A stretch of 64,000 nt of DNA from Turnera subulata (Eukaryota > Streptophyta > Magnoliopsida > Malpighiales > Passifloraceae), in assembly GCA_028386065.3 (NCBI GenBank), contig JAKUCV010005751.1, positions 296,599 through 360,598 of the forward strand, written 5' to 3'. A program made the position numbers and the translations under genes. The notes beneath the pieces are model-generated. The model had not been told where the DNA came from and did not search any database. It saw only the letters and a program-made list of their open reading frames with translations. Below, piece by piece: positions 19,936-30,048 of this stretch (position 1 is the first letter of the stretch; each line of letters starts with the position of its first letter).

Positions 19936-20609
19936 GTGCAATACAATGAAACTCTCGACTGTGTTCCCTCTTTCTGACCCAAACAGGATGCCTTGTCAGT
20001 TTTTGCAAGCAAAAACATTTCATCTACCAAATCTGGAAATTCTCAGAAAGTTGTGGTAGATGGATCAACTGCTCCTTTGAACTTACCAGCATTTTCTTGC
20101 TGCATGCTCATTTCTGATCACAAAAATGCACCCATATAAGAAAAAATAAAATAGAATAAGTTAACCCATTTAGCAGTAACGGTAACATATTCATCACCAA
20201 ATCCAAAAGGCAACATTTCTCTATACAACAATATACAGATACAGACTTTTCCTGTAAATAAAAAACTCTTTAGAAGGTTAAGGAAGGCAAAGTTATGCAG
20301 CATTAAGAATTAAAGTGTTTCTTCCTCATTCATAAATAATGGATATGCACATATGTTTGCCTGCAACTATTTATCCAACAAAGAGGAAAATGGAAATAAA
20401 TCTCATGGTTGGCAATTAATGGTATAAGCATTGGATGTGCGTAGATCGTTACCACCAAGGGATACTTGGCTAAAACAACCATTACATCACCTTTGAGCCA
20501 AGATGCTGTATAGATATGTTATAAAACTAATTGAGATATGGCATAATTGTACAAATTGTGGCTGAGAAAGAACATGGCAATATTTCTTATAAGAATAGTT
20601 AGATGAAAT

Positions 20610-20750
20610 TAATGTTTTGGCTTACTAAGCACTAATGTTTCTTCTGCATCAGGAGCAGGAAATGGATAAGGTGTTCCTTGAGCAGGTTTGATGATGATAG
20701 CACCACAGATTGTTGCTCTTGTCCACTTCCAGTTATGGGATGTATGTATT
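20610..20750 (-). pseudogene. Laccase (multicopper oxidase) exon fragment
   Basis: The minus strand encodes [20 protein letters not shown] followed by [12 protein letters not shown]. This matches the plant laccase region just after the first copper-binding HAH motif (usually WLRAT-V-GA-I-I-P...G-PYPFP-P-EVP-L-GEWW). The preceding WWHAH motif is replaced by TSHNWKWT, and GEWW is absent. It is a fragment of about 45 codons with no intact neighbours. Laccases oxidise phenolics in the cell wall; this piece cannot. Confidence 0.7.
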
Positions 20751-21489
20751 TTGATCGTCAGCAAATGCTGCTTGTTCAGTGAAATTTGCCGGTAAAAATG
20801 CACAAAGGAATTGAATCACTCCCTCACTTCCTAAAAAAATCTTATCTGACAGTCAGAATAACTCCCATGTTTTCCCTCTCCTCAAGTTATGCAAAAGCAA
20901 AACCAAAATCAATGGCATGCAGTGCCTATCATCCATGTACATAAGGCCAAAAAGTATGCCATTTGGAATCCCGGAAAACAGATATAAAAAATTAAATATA
21001 TGTTTAGGCTCATCTATTGTAGTATTTTAAGTTGTACCTTCACAATACTATTGTCCTTTTTTGATATATTAATTGGTAAGAAGTGGATATTGGGCATTTT
21101 AAGACGAATTGATGAAGTGTCAGGAAAGCTGCAAAGATAGAAATATAGCCGCATCAGACACCAAATCCTGTCAGCAAGTGTTCAAATTAAATGCAGTCTT
21201 ACTGTGATTAAGTAGGCAAGAATAAAAGCTGTTGATCACAGCCTTTGCCATTTGAAAGAGAGTGCTTTGAAAAGATGCACTGTAGACTCTCCCCCAAGGA
21301 GGCCAAAGAATGTATTGACCAACACTTTTTTCACATATAAATATATCCGTGTGAAGTAAAGTGGGTTCTGAGGCATGCTAGAGACACATTCATATGAATA
21401 CCTGCATTCACAGAATTCTCATAAATAAGGGTTCAAATAAAGGATATGCCAACAGTGTTGTGATCTTCAGTTAGTATTAAAGATGCTAT

Positions 21490-21900
21490 TAGTTAGTCAT
21501 ACTTCCATGATGCAGTGACCTCTGTTGCCAGCATCCTCTTTCGTGTTTCAGACAAAGCCGTATATTTATCCCCTGTCAAAACCTGACTGCTCAGAGAAGA
21601 AACTACACCTAAGTCCAGAATTCGTATAAAAATTAAGCAAAAATTGAAACGGATTCGATCACACTCTGATAAGAAACACATCTTTCATAGAACTTAAACA
21701 GTAAGGCTCATCCACCTCACCGAAAAGCCAACACAAAATGGTTAAGCTTACCTGGGTGGTCTTCAGCATAGACAATGCTTTAACACCGTAAGTCAGCTGC
21801 AAGACACCAGACCTCTCTACTATTGCCTCAGTTGTATGCCTCTCAAATCCAAGTTTTAAACCTTCAAAAAAAATGGGAATAAGAATAAATGACTTAACAA
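21490..21900 (-). pseudogene. Two exon-like segments of an unrecognised gene
   Basis: The minus strand encodes GLKLGFERHTTEAIVERSGV, then LQLTYGVKALSMLKTTQ, followed by a good donor (GTAAGC, near 21750). A second segment after an acceptor-like CAG (near 21590) reads VLTGDKYTALSETRKRMLAT and ends TASWKYD with a stop near 21500. Splice-like borders and codon quality suggest real exons, perhaps of the same gene as the exon at 22508-22690. I do not recognise the product. It could be a live small gene or a relic. Confidence 0.4.
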
Positions 21901-22094
21901 AAGTCACCGGCTTTCCAAGCAAATCCACCATAAGTTAAAGAATTGAGTTCAACCGCAACACGACCACATCACAAGCCCTAGGAAAAAGCTTAAACAGGAG
22001 CGGATAGAAACCTTAAAAATCCAAAGAATACACACAAGAAAATTAGCGAGAACCCATAATCAATACGATAGCAAAACAGCCTGAAACTTCTTGT

Positions 22095-22417
22095 GAGCAA
22101 ATGGGTGGCAAACAAACAAAGGCTAAGGAAGGCAAAGCTATACAACAGTAAGAATTAAAGTGTTTTTTCCTGATTTATAAACAGAGTAAGCAATAAATCA
22201 TTAGCTAGGATCCTTAACTTGTGGCTTCAAAAACCGCATATGAAGTCCTCACTAGGAGCAAATGGGTGGCAAACAAACAAAGGCTAAGGAAGGCAAAGCT
22301 ATACAGCAGTAAGAATAAAAGTGTTTTTTCCTGATTTATAAACAGAGTAAGCAATAAATCATTAGCTAGGATCCTTAACTGTGGCTTCAAAAACCGCATA
22401 TGAAGTCCTCACTAGGA
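22095..22417 (+). repeat. 161-bp tandem duplication (two copies)
   Basis: The unit GAGCAAATGGGTGGCAAAC ... GAAGTCCTCACTAG is repeated head to tail with only a few differences (a T lost near 22380). A diverged third relative of its middle part is at about 20277-20340 (GGTTAAGGAAGGCAAAG ...). The near identity indicates a recent duplication. Confidence 0.9.
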
Positions 22418-22507
22418 GCTTAAAAAAAAAAAAAAAAACTCAATCACCAATATGCCAAACTCAATCAATCAAAGCACCTTCCCGGTGAGTATATATATCT
22501 ACCACAT

Positions 22508-22690
22508 ATGATAAGGTTCAAAGTGAATACCTCTTTAAAACCTTTACGGAGGAGAAAACTCGAAGATTTCTCGTACATGATGCTTCCAATACAGCACATG
22601 CCTACAGTTAATCGATACCCAGTACTCTTCTCCTCACGCTCAAATTTGACGGGATTGCCATCTCTAGTTGACGCCGCCACCACGGGCTCC
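22508..22690 (-). CDS. Exon-like segment, unrecognised protein
   Basis: The minus strand encodes GEPVVAASTRDGNPVKFERE, EKSTGYRLTVGMCCIGSIMY, then EKSSSFLLRKGFKE before a GT donor (GTATTC). Plain codon use and a duplicated relic at 19850-19935 point to a genuine exon of a host gene, probably a 5' or first coding exon because of its GC-rich start. The product is not recognised, and the connection to the segments at 21490-21900 is inferred from orientation only. Confidence 0.4.
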
Positions 22691-23266
22691 CCTTCTTGAA
22701 AATTTAATTATTATTGAAACAATATTTGGTTATCATAGTGTTATATTTTAAATTTTTATTTAAAATATCATTTAGTGGTTCGACCTTGGTTAAATCCTGG
22801 TTTTCTGAACCTTTAACCTTTACGGTTTAATGGCCAGTCCGGTTTTCAAAATCTTGGTTGCTGGTAACATGTGTACTTCTTTTTTTTTTTTTTTTGAAAA
22901 TTTTATATCATTAAGCCAAAGTTTTATTACTTTTTTATGTAGTAAAAAAAAGTTCTATTTTTTTTTTATCAATAGCTAAATTTTTATTGGATACCAGAGA
23001 AAACTCTAGATTTATAGATTAGGCTGCCACCGACGACTTTCTTCCCAACGGTAAGTCCTCTACCAAATTTCCTTCCAATTAGTTTTTTTTCCTTTTAATT
23101 TTTAGTTTTGTTTTGGTTTAGTCCCATTTTTTGTTGGTTTAGTTCCATTTTTATGGTTTTATTTTCTCCTTTACGAACTCTTTTCACGTGATTCATGTAA
23201 GACTATGTAAGCCAAAAGCCATGAAGGGAAATTCAACTGAAAGAACTATCCTCTATCTACTGCAGA

Positions 23267-25806
23267 TAGGGATGAGCAATCGGTATGGGACGGTAGACCG
23301 TACCGATTTTTTGATCGATAGGAGAATGCCGACCCATACTTTGCCAAAAATTAGGCAATACCGACAAAATACCGATCGGCTCAGTCGGTATACTGACAAT
23401 ATCGAGCCGAATATAACAAAAGAAAAAAATAAATAATTCTACTACTTGGTGAACTCGAATCCAAAAAATGAGTTCACTACTGCACCCATAAATCCATTGA
23501 ACTTGCACAATAAAACCAGTAGAATGAACAACACACACAACCCATCCATAGTCAACAAACACCACTAGCATAAAATCGGTATAGATACTGCAGAGACTAT
23601 TTTTTTTTTTGCAGAAACAAGTAAAACAGGGAGTTTATTCTTTGTGCAACTCAACTTTTTTAATCTGACACTTGCCAATTCATCTTTTTAACCTATACCC
23701 ATTTCAAAATTCATCAATTAAAAAGAAAACCCACTGGAAATAATAATCCTTACCCAAATCAAACTCAAAAAAACACAAAAATCAAACTAAGAAGTAAAAT
23801 GAATAGATGAGGAAGGAACGAAAAATGATAGTCCACCGACCTCCATGAACAAAAATTGAAAAACAAAGATAGATATGAACTAAATAAAATGAAATTGCAA
23901 GAGGATAGGAAGATGACATGTTTTGAAAATAGCTCAACAAACAAAACAAATTGAATCTGCAAATATAAAGGATTGACATCCAGAACTAAAGAAAGAAAAA
24001 TCAAAACAAAAGTAACAAAAGCGAGATAGAAAAGAAAGGGGAGAGGCAAGTGAATGAGAGGCGGCGGCTTTGAGGTTTTGTAGAAGAGGTCGCGGCAGCA
24101 TGGTGATTTTGTAGTTTAGGGGTGAGCAAAACGTCGGTACGGTATATACCGTGCCGATATATTCATATACCGACTTTTCCGACAGCCTAATTTTCCGACC
24201 GATGCCGTGCCATATTTCCTCTTGTGTCAATCGGCATGATACCGACTGACACCGACGTCGGTTCGGTCGACATCGGCATTAACCGAACTCTCAAAAACAC
24301 CTTACATCTCATAACAAAACCAATAAACACAGAACAAAAAAAACAAATTTGCAATTGCATCAATCAATATCCAGAAAATCCAACAACGATTTAAACGTAA
24401 AGATTACAAATAATTATATATACTGATCAATTGATATTGGCAGAAAATAGAGGAAATTGGGGTATTAAGGTTTCAATTGGGGAATTGGGGCATTAGGGTT
24501 TGAATCAAATTGGGAATTGAGGATTAAATCATGAAATCCTTACCCTTCGACATCATGAAATCCTTACCCATCAAATCAGACCCCAAACACAACTAAAACC
24601 CAAAGCGTGAACCCTCTCCTCAACTCAAAACTCAAATCCCCCTGATTTCTCCTCCATTGGACAGAGGTGGGCACCGTCGCCAAGCAAAGTGTACCGTGCA
24701 TCACCAAAATCCAGAAAATAATCCATGAAATTGTTGGTTGCGCCATCACCAAAATCCAAAAACCATCATCCCTTGGGCAGAATCTGTCAATATGAGATGA
24801 ACATAGGGTTTCAAAATGAAGAATAGGTTTCAACAAAACGATTGGAGGGGCCGAAGGGTTTCGATTGGGGGATTTAAGGTTTCGATTTGGGGATTTAAGG
24901 TTTCGATTGGAGAACAACCGAAGGGTTTAGATTTTTTGAGAGATGAGATAGAGAGGAGGGAAAGGATTTGCACCCGGAGCAGTGGCATGCGCGGTGGTGA
25001 GATCAACAGAACGGAGGTTGCAAGGGGCGGCGGCTACGGTGGTGCGGCTAGGCTTTTCTTTGAGAGAGAGTCGAGAGAGAAAGAGATAAAGTGAGAGAAG
25101 AGAGGATTAGGTTTTTTTATTTTTTAGGGTTAAATTTTCTGTTTTGTGTTGTTGTATTTGGGTATGGGTCGACTGGTAGGTTTAGTGGTTTTGGGCTGGG
25201 TCTTGGGAGAAAATTGGATTGGGAAAGGGTTAGGTTGGGTTTGGCTGGCCAGGCTGGGGATGTATGACATGGGCTTGTCGGTATCGGCCTGTGCCGAATA
25301 TCGACGGGTCGAAAGCCTGCCGACCGATTCCATCCACCCTTCCATTCGGCTCGGTAGGAGAATAAGGGGTGGCTCTAACTTCCAGCAAATTTCGAGCCGA
25401 TACCGTCGGTTTTCGGTCGGTATCGGTTCAAAATTCTCGGTACGATAATTATGCTCAGCCCTATTGTAGTGGAGGAGGTGGAGACAGTGGCATGGTGGCT
25501 GTTTTGAGGAGGTGGCGACAAAAGGTGTTGATGGTGAGAGTGAACGAGAAAGAACGAGAGAGAGAAGAGAGTGAAACTGAATGGGGAAATTAGGGATTTT
25601 AGGGTTTTATTGTAAGTATTTATAGGTCGGGACGGTATTGGTATACCGACATACCAAACCAGTAATACCGCATTGATCTCGCTACTTTTCGGGACGGTAT
25701 GATGCTGAGATACTTTTTTTCTTTAGCTATTCTATCGACCGATGCCGAGCCGATGTGGGTCGTTATCGGCTCGGTCCAATCAGTACGGTAGATTTGCTTA
25801 CCCCTA
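23267..25806. mobile_element. Outer hAT-like non-autonomous transposon
   Basis: Left end TAGGGATGAGCAATCGG and right end (reverse complement) TTAGGGGTAAGCAAATC are inverted, flanked by 8-bp near-duplications ACTGCAGA (23259-23266) and ACTACAGA (25807-25814). Both subterminal regions are crowded with CGGTACGG/ACCGATCGG-type palindromes, as expected for hAT transposase binding regions. No transposase is encoded. It is split by a related element at 24117-25463. Confidence 0.75.
24117..25463. mobile_element. Inner hAT-like non-autonomous transposon nested in the outer one
   Basis: Left end TAGGGGTGAGCAAAACG and right end (reverse complement) TAGGGCTGAGCATAATT, 1347 bp, flanked by TTGTAGTT (24109-24116) and TTGTAGTG (25464-25471), 7 of 8 matching. 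Subterminal CGGTATCGG-like repeats match the outer element's family. Short frames inside it have no recognisable content. A GGATTTAAGGTTTCGAT unit is tandemly repeated near 24850-24910. Confidence 0.75.
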
Positions 25807-25814
25807 ACTACAGA

Positions 25815-27127
25815 AAATTACCAACAAAGAGATATTTTTCCCCACAAGTATGCCTCACCTTCATCTATTACCTTGATGGTTGTTGCACGAATCATTCACA
25901 GGAAGTGAATATTTTGACCGTTGAAGAATATTTTCTAAATATATGGTGGATGTATTAATGCAAACAACTAAACCGAGGAACTCTCCACAATCAACTTAGC
26001 AAGGTGTGAAGATAAGAAGATTGACTTTGAATACTTGTTTTTCTAAGCAAGCCTATGACCGTTGGGAGCAAAGAAGAAAATTAATATTGAAGACTTGTCT
26101 TTCCAAGCAAGTTTATAGTTGTTGGGTGAAGAGAAGAAAATCACCATTAAATACTTACCTTTCCAAGTAGATTCATATTCATTGAAGATATCATATTAAA
26201 AGGATCAGATCACAAATTATGGAAAGAATTGTCCACGACTTGGGAAGTCATTAACTCGTAGAAATCTATGTTGAAGAGCTTCTTGTTTCAAAGAAACCAA
26301 ATCTTTATATACAGTTACCATATTCGACATAAGATCTTGAAGCCATAATTCATGGGATTTTTTTGAACGTTACAAGTGACCTTTGGAGGTTGCTCTATGC
26401 ACTTGGAACTTATCTATTTAAAGAAGCATCTAGCTGAAGAAGAAAATAAGAAAGCAACTATTAACTTTAACCTTTGTGATTGTGAGTTATTTTATGAGTT
26501 TTTTTCGAGATTTTAAAACTAGTTATCAATCTATAACACTCCATTCTAAGTACCCTTGTGATCAGTATTGTTGTATGAGATTGTGAGATAAACTTGGATT
26601 AGCTTTGACAAAAGTTTATAGTTATATCAGTTGGGTTTTACCCATGAAGAAACCAAAATAGTGAAGTTTCAAAATCTCAAGAGGGGACCTTGAGTAGCGG
26701 ACGTACTCTTCTGTGAGGAACCACTATAAATCACAGTGTTCATTGTATAATTACTTTATTCTTTTTATATTCACGCGTATTTATATTATAGCAGATTTGG
26801 TATCACTAAAAACCAAATATGTTTGTTCAATTTGGTTTATTATGTTTCTAACAAATGTGAGATAAGCTTAGATTAGCTTTGAAAAAAGTTTGTAGTTGTA
26901 TCAATTGGGTTTTACCCATGAAGAAACCAAAATAGTGAAGCTTCAAAATCTCAAGAAGGGACCTTGAGTAGTGGACGTACTCTTCTGTGAGGAACCACTA
27001 TATATCACAGTGTTCAATGTATAATTACTTTATTCTTTTTATATTCAGGCATATTTATATTATAGCAGATTTGGTATCACTAAAAACCAAATCTGTTTGT
27101 TCAATTTGGTTTAGTATGTTTCTAACA
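25815..27127 (+). mobile_element. Sirevirus-like LTR remnant, plus orientation, with duplicated 3' end
   Basis: Region 25920-26175 has three diverged units of about 65-70 bp ending CTTTCCAAGCAAG-like. The 3' part repeats: 26582-26854 and 26857-27127 are about 92-95% identical by eye and both end GTTTCTAACA. Words such as CTTGAGTAG[C/T]GGACGTA and GGAACCACTATA are typical of the R/U5 part of Sirevirus-like LTRs. 27066-27095 is a 30-base palindrome with 10-base perfect arms (CAGATTTGGT / ACCAAATCTG), the same family as in element C. The LTR start is not identified. Confidence 0.6.
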
Positions 27128-27559
27128 GATGTAGTTTCAACAGAGTTTTCACAAAAGAAGTTGAAAAAACTAATTCACCATCCTCTTATCTAATTCTGGA
27201 CCAACAATCATAGAAATTAGTCGCTTCATAGCTGTTGTAAATACTTTTAAAATTAAATACGTAATTATGAATTGATTGCATCATTTTTATATATTTTATA
27301 TATTTTTCTTCCACGTCTTACTCCTTTTTTTCATGATTTACATTTATGATGAACATAGACAGAAATAAGTTCATAATTATAAATCCTAATTGATCTTTGA
27401 ATGGTGAAAAGATTTATATTACCTCAAGATATTAAGTGAAGAAAGAATTGTGGCAAATGAGAAGTTCCTTTTTTTAGTTTATCAGGTATTAGAAATATTT
27501 GAAAGGATTTTATTTTGGAAAAAGAACCTTTATCAACAATTGGGTTTGACATATCTCAA
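27128..27559. other. AT-rich sequence, no gene seen
   Basis: No coding or RNA feature identified between the LTR remnant and the Helitron-like terminus. Confidence 0.5.
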
Positions 27560-27585
27560 TCTATACTATATATAAAAGCACGGAC
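27560..27585 (+). mobile_element. Helitron-like 5' terminus
   Basis: TCTATACTATATATAAAAG follows an A, as Helitron 5' ends do (A/TC). The same 19-mer occurs on the minus strand at the right end of the repeat array near 57279. A host gene fragment begins 380 bp downstream, in keeping with Helitron gene capture. The 3' end (hairpin plus CTRR) was not located. Confidence 0.4.
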
Positions 27586-27941
27586 TCACAAAAACATATG
27601 AAATTAAAATACAAAAATATCCTTATCTCTTTTTATTAGTATATTATAATTAATGGTTTAATTGTCATCACAAAAATATGAAGAAGAATAATATAATTTT
27701 TTTGGTCGATAGAAAAAGAAAATCAAAGAAGGAATGTATAATTTTATTTTATTTTAGTCGGCTAACGTGGGTTAACGGGTTTTGGCTCCCTCTTCCTTCT
27801 CCAGGTTTTTTTTCCCTTCACCAAAACACCACAAACTACATAATTCTCTGGCTGGATACCCACAGAGTAATAGTTTGGTTATAGTGTTACAATAAGAGAA
27901 TAGCGGGGATCCGAAGAAGAACTTGAAGAAGAAGAAGAGAA

Positions 27942-28420
27942 TGGAGGGTGTGGGACAATTGGAGAGAACAAGAAGATGGTGAAGATGACTCCGCCTCTGA
28001 TTTATTATGCTTGTTTTGTGACACCAAGAACGCTTCTTCTTCGGAGTTGTTAGACCACTACCTTTCTATTCACAAGTTTGATTTTCATAGGGTCAAGACT
28101 TCCTTCAACTTGGACTTTGATGGATGTTTCAAGCTCATCAATTATATCCGCTCCGATCTCTGGATTTTTAAATTGGGTTTGATTTTAGATTGGCTTTTGC
28201 TTTGTTTGTTAAGAAAAAAAAAAAAGAAGTGGAGGGAGCATATTGAAAGAGCTGAATTTGGTTGGTTATTGAGAGGTATATGCTTTGAGGATGCCTACAA
28301 CTCTGGTCGGAAAGACATTAAAATTGTCCCACGATGATAAGTATTTGAAACCTTTCTTGTAGGATGATCCCCTGTTGTATAGCTTGGGCGACATGATTAT
28401 AGTGCATTGGTTGTAAAAGA
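27942..28420 (+). pseudogene. PRMT3-like (protein arginine methyltransferase 3) N-terminal gene fragment
   Basis: The frame VWDNWREQEDGEDDSASD, then LLCLFCDTKNASSSELLDHY and LSIHKFDFHRV, is the acidic start and single C2H2 zinc finger (CxxC...HxxxxH) of plant PRMT3, followed by FNLDFDGCFKLINYIRS. After an intron-like stretch with a poly-A run (28210-28222), a second piece encodes DDKYLKPFL-stop-DDPLLYSLGD, the conserved PRMT3 segment before the methyltransferase domain. No in-frame ATG precedes it, there is a frameshift near 28335, and no methyltransferase domain follows. PRMT3 methylates ribosomal protein S2; this fragment cannot. Confidence 0.7.
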
Positions 28421-29600
28421 GGACCTCTTGATGGATTTCCACTTGCAATCTAGCCTCTTCATCTTTTGGATGTTTTCTTTTTCCCTGTTTTCATTATTTT
28501 GTCTTGGATCCATCTTGATGATAACTGCTTCATATTTCTGTTTGCAATGTTATTAACTCTTCTTTGCACCTCCTTTTTATTGATTAACCAAATAGGAAAA
28601 AGAAACTAATTTTAAAGCCATAATTCTTGGGCCTGAACAACATATGCTTAGGGCATTGATGGTTTTATATCTTTGCCAATGAAGCATTCTTGTGCCTTGT
28701 GATGCTTGCTAACATAGGTTGGTGCGTCATAGTTGAGTGGTCAAATCCCACAATTGCAGGAGCTCGATCGGTCCACTTAATCTTGCTAGGTATAGGTGCT
28801 TTTCTTCTAGTATTCAAAGCTTCCAACAACTTAGATTTATTGGAGTAGGATATAGAGAATAAGTTTAAAACCAGAAATAGAATTGACCCGAATCCCTTTT
28901 AATTGACCAAGTCGATTTACCAAGAATTATATAAGTCAGTCAAAAATAATTTTTAAATCACTCCAATTCTATAAAGGAATATAATTACAATGATTAAAAA
29001 AGTTATATGTGTATAATATAGGGAAAGCATCCGTAAACACAACCTTATAATTATTAACACAAAGTAATTCAAGAAAGGGATATAAGAAAGAAATATTTAG
29101 TTCTCTACACTCCACTATATCTTCACAGATTTCTTTTATGCTAAATATCTTTATTCTTTTGTTATTATTTAATTTTGATGCTATGTATAGTGCTTTAAAA
29201 ATTATAATGGGCGTAGGCCACAAAAGTGTTTCATGCACTTCTACTTCATAAGTTTTCTACACCTTTTGCACTGCATTCTAGTTAGGAAGCTGCTTCAACC
29301 AACCAGACAAGTCAGCTGGATATGCTACGCACTGAATGACAGATATCAGCTGGATATTTCAAGCATAAGGCAAAAACACCAGGGGAAAAAAAAAAAAACA
29401 AGAATTTGATGGTGTTTTTACAATCATAGTCCCATTTGCTTCTAGAAACAGTGCACGAGAAACTTACTTGTGTAAGGAGCTGTTTTATACAATTTATCCC
29501 TGATTTCGTTCGCCTGATCATTCACATCACTTTGTACAATTTGTGCATAAACCACTACTCATATTTGGATTTTGGATGATGAAAGCAAACTCCCCCATAA
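28421..29600. other. Intergenic, no gene seen
   Basis: AT-rich with no supportable ORF, repeat or RNA gene. The region just downstream of the EMB976-like gene (29602-29826) has a 74-codon minus-strand open frame of good base composition that could be 3' UTR or an unknown small exon. Confidence 0.5.
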
Positions 29601-30048
29601 ACTAATAGGCGTCACTGCTCTCAGTTCCGTCTGCAGTGCAGACCAAGATGATATGGCTGCTAAGAACTAATCTGTTAGCACAAGATGGTACGAGGCAGTT
29701 ATGATCATCAGACCCACGCAAGGCAGATACTTTCTCAGCACAAGCAAGAAAGGCATCCCTTGTGGCATATCTTCTTTCCGTCAGCTTAGCTCGCCCCAAA
29801 CTTAGAACCCCATTCCCTGTTTCCATGCTCTACCACAATGGACCACTCATTTAATGGAAGTAGCCCAGGCTGTCAATCCACCAAAATTTGCCCCTGGGAA
29901 ACATCTCAGTGGCACATGTTCATAATCCACTATCAATGGTGCATTGATCTTCCATCCCAATTCTCAGTCTCAACTCAGTGAAATAGCACTTTGTTTATGG
30001 CATCCACTATTGCTTTTCTCCATTCGATCATAATCTACCACAGCTTGG

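Noticed and set aside
21490..22690. Joining the unknown exon segments into one gene model
   Set aside because: Intervening sequence contains a recent tandem duplication and the phases could not be confirmed without transcripts.
24816..25593. Plus-strand ORFs of 74-100 codons within the inner hAT-like element
   Set aside because: Arg/Glu/Gly low-complexity frames generated by tandem GATTTAAGGTTTCG units and purine runs; no transposase motif.
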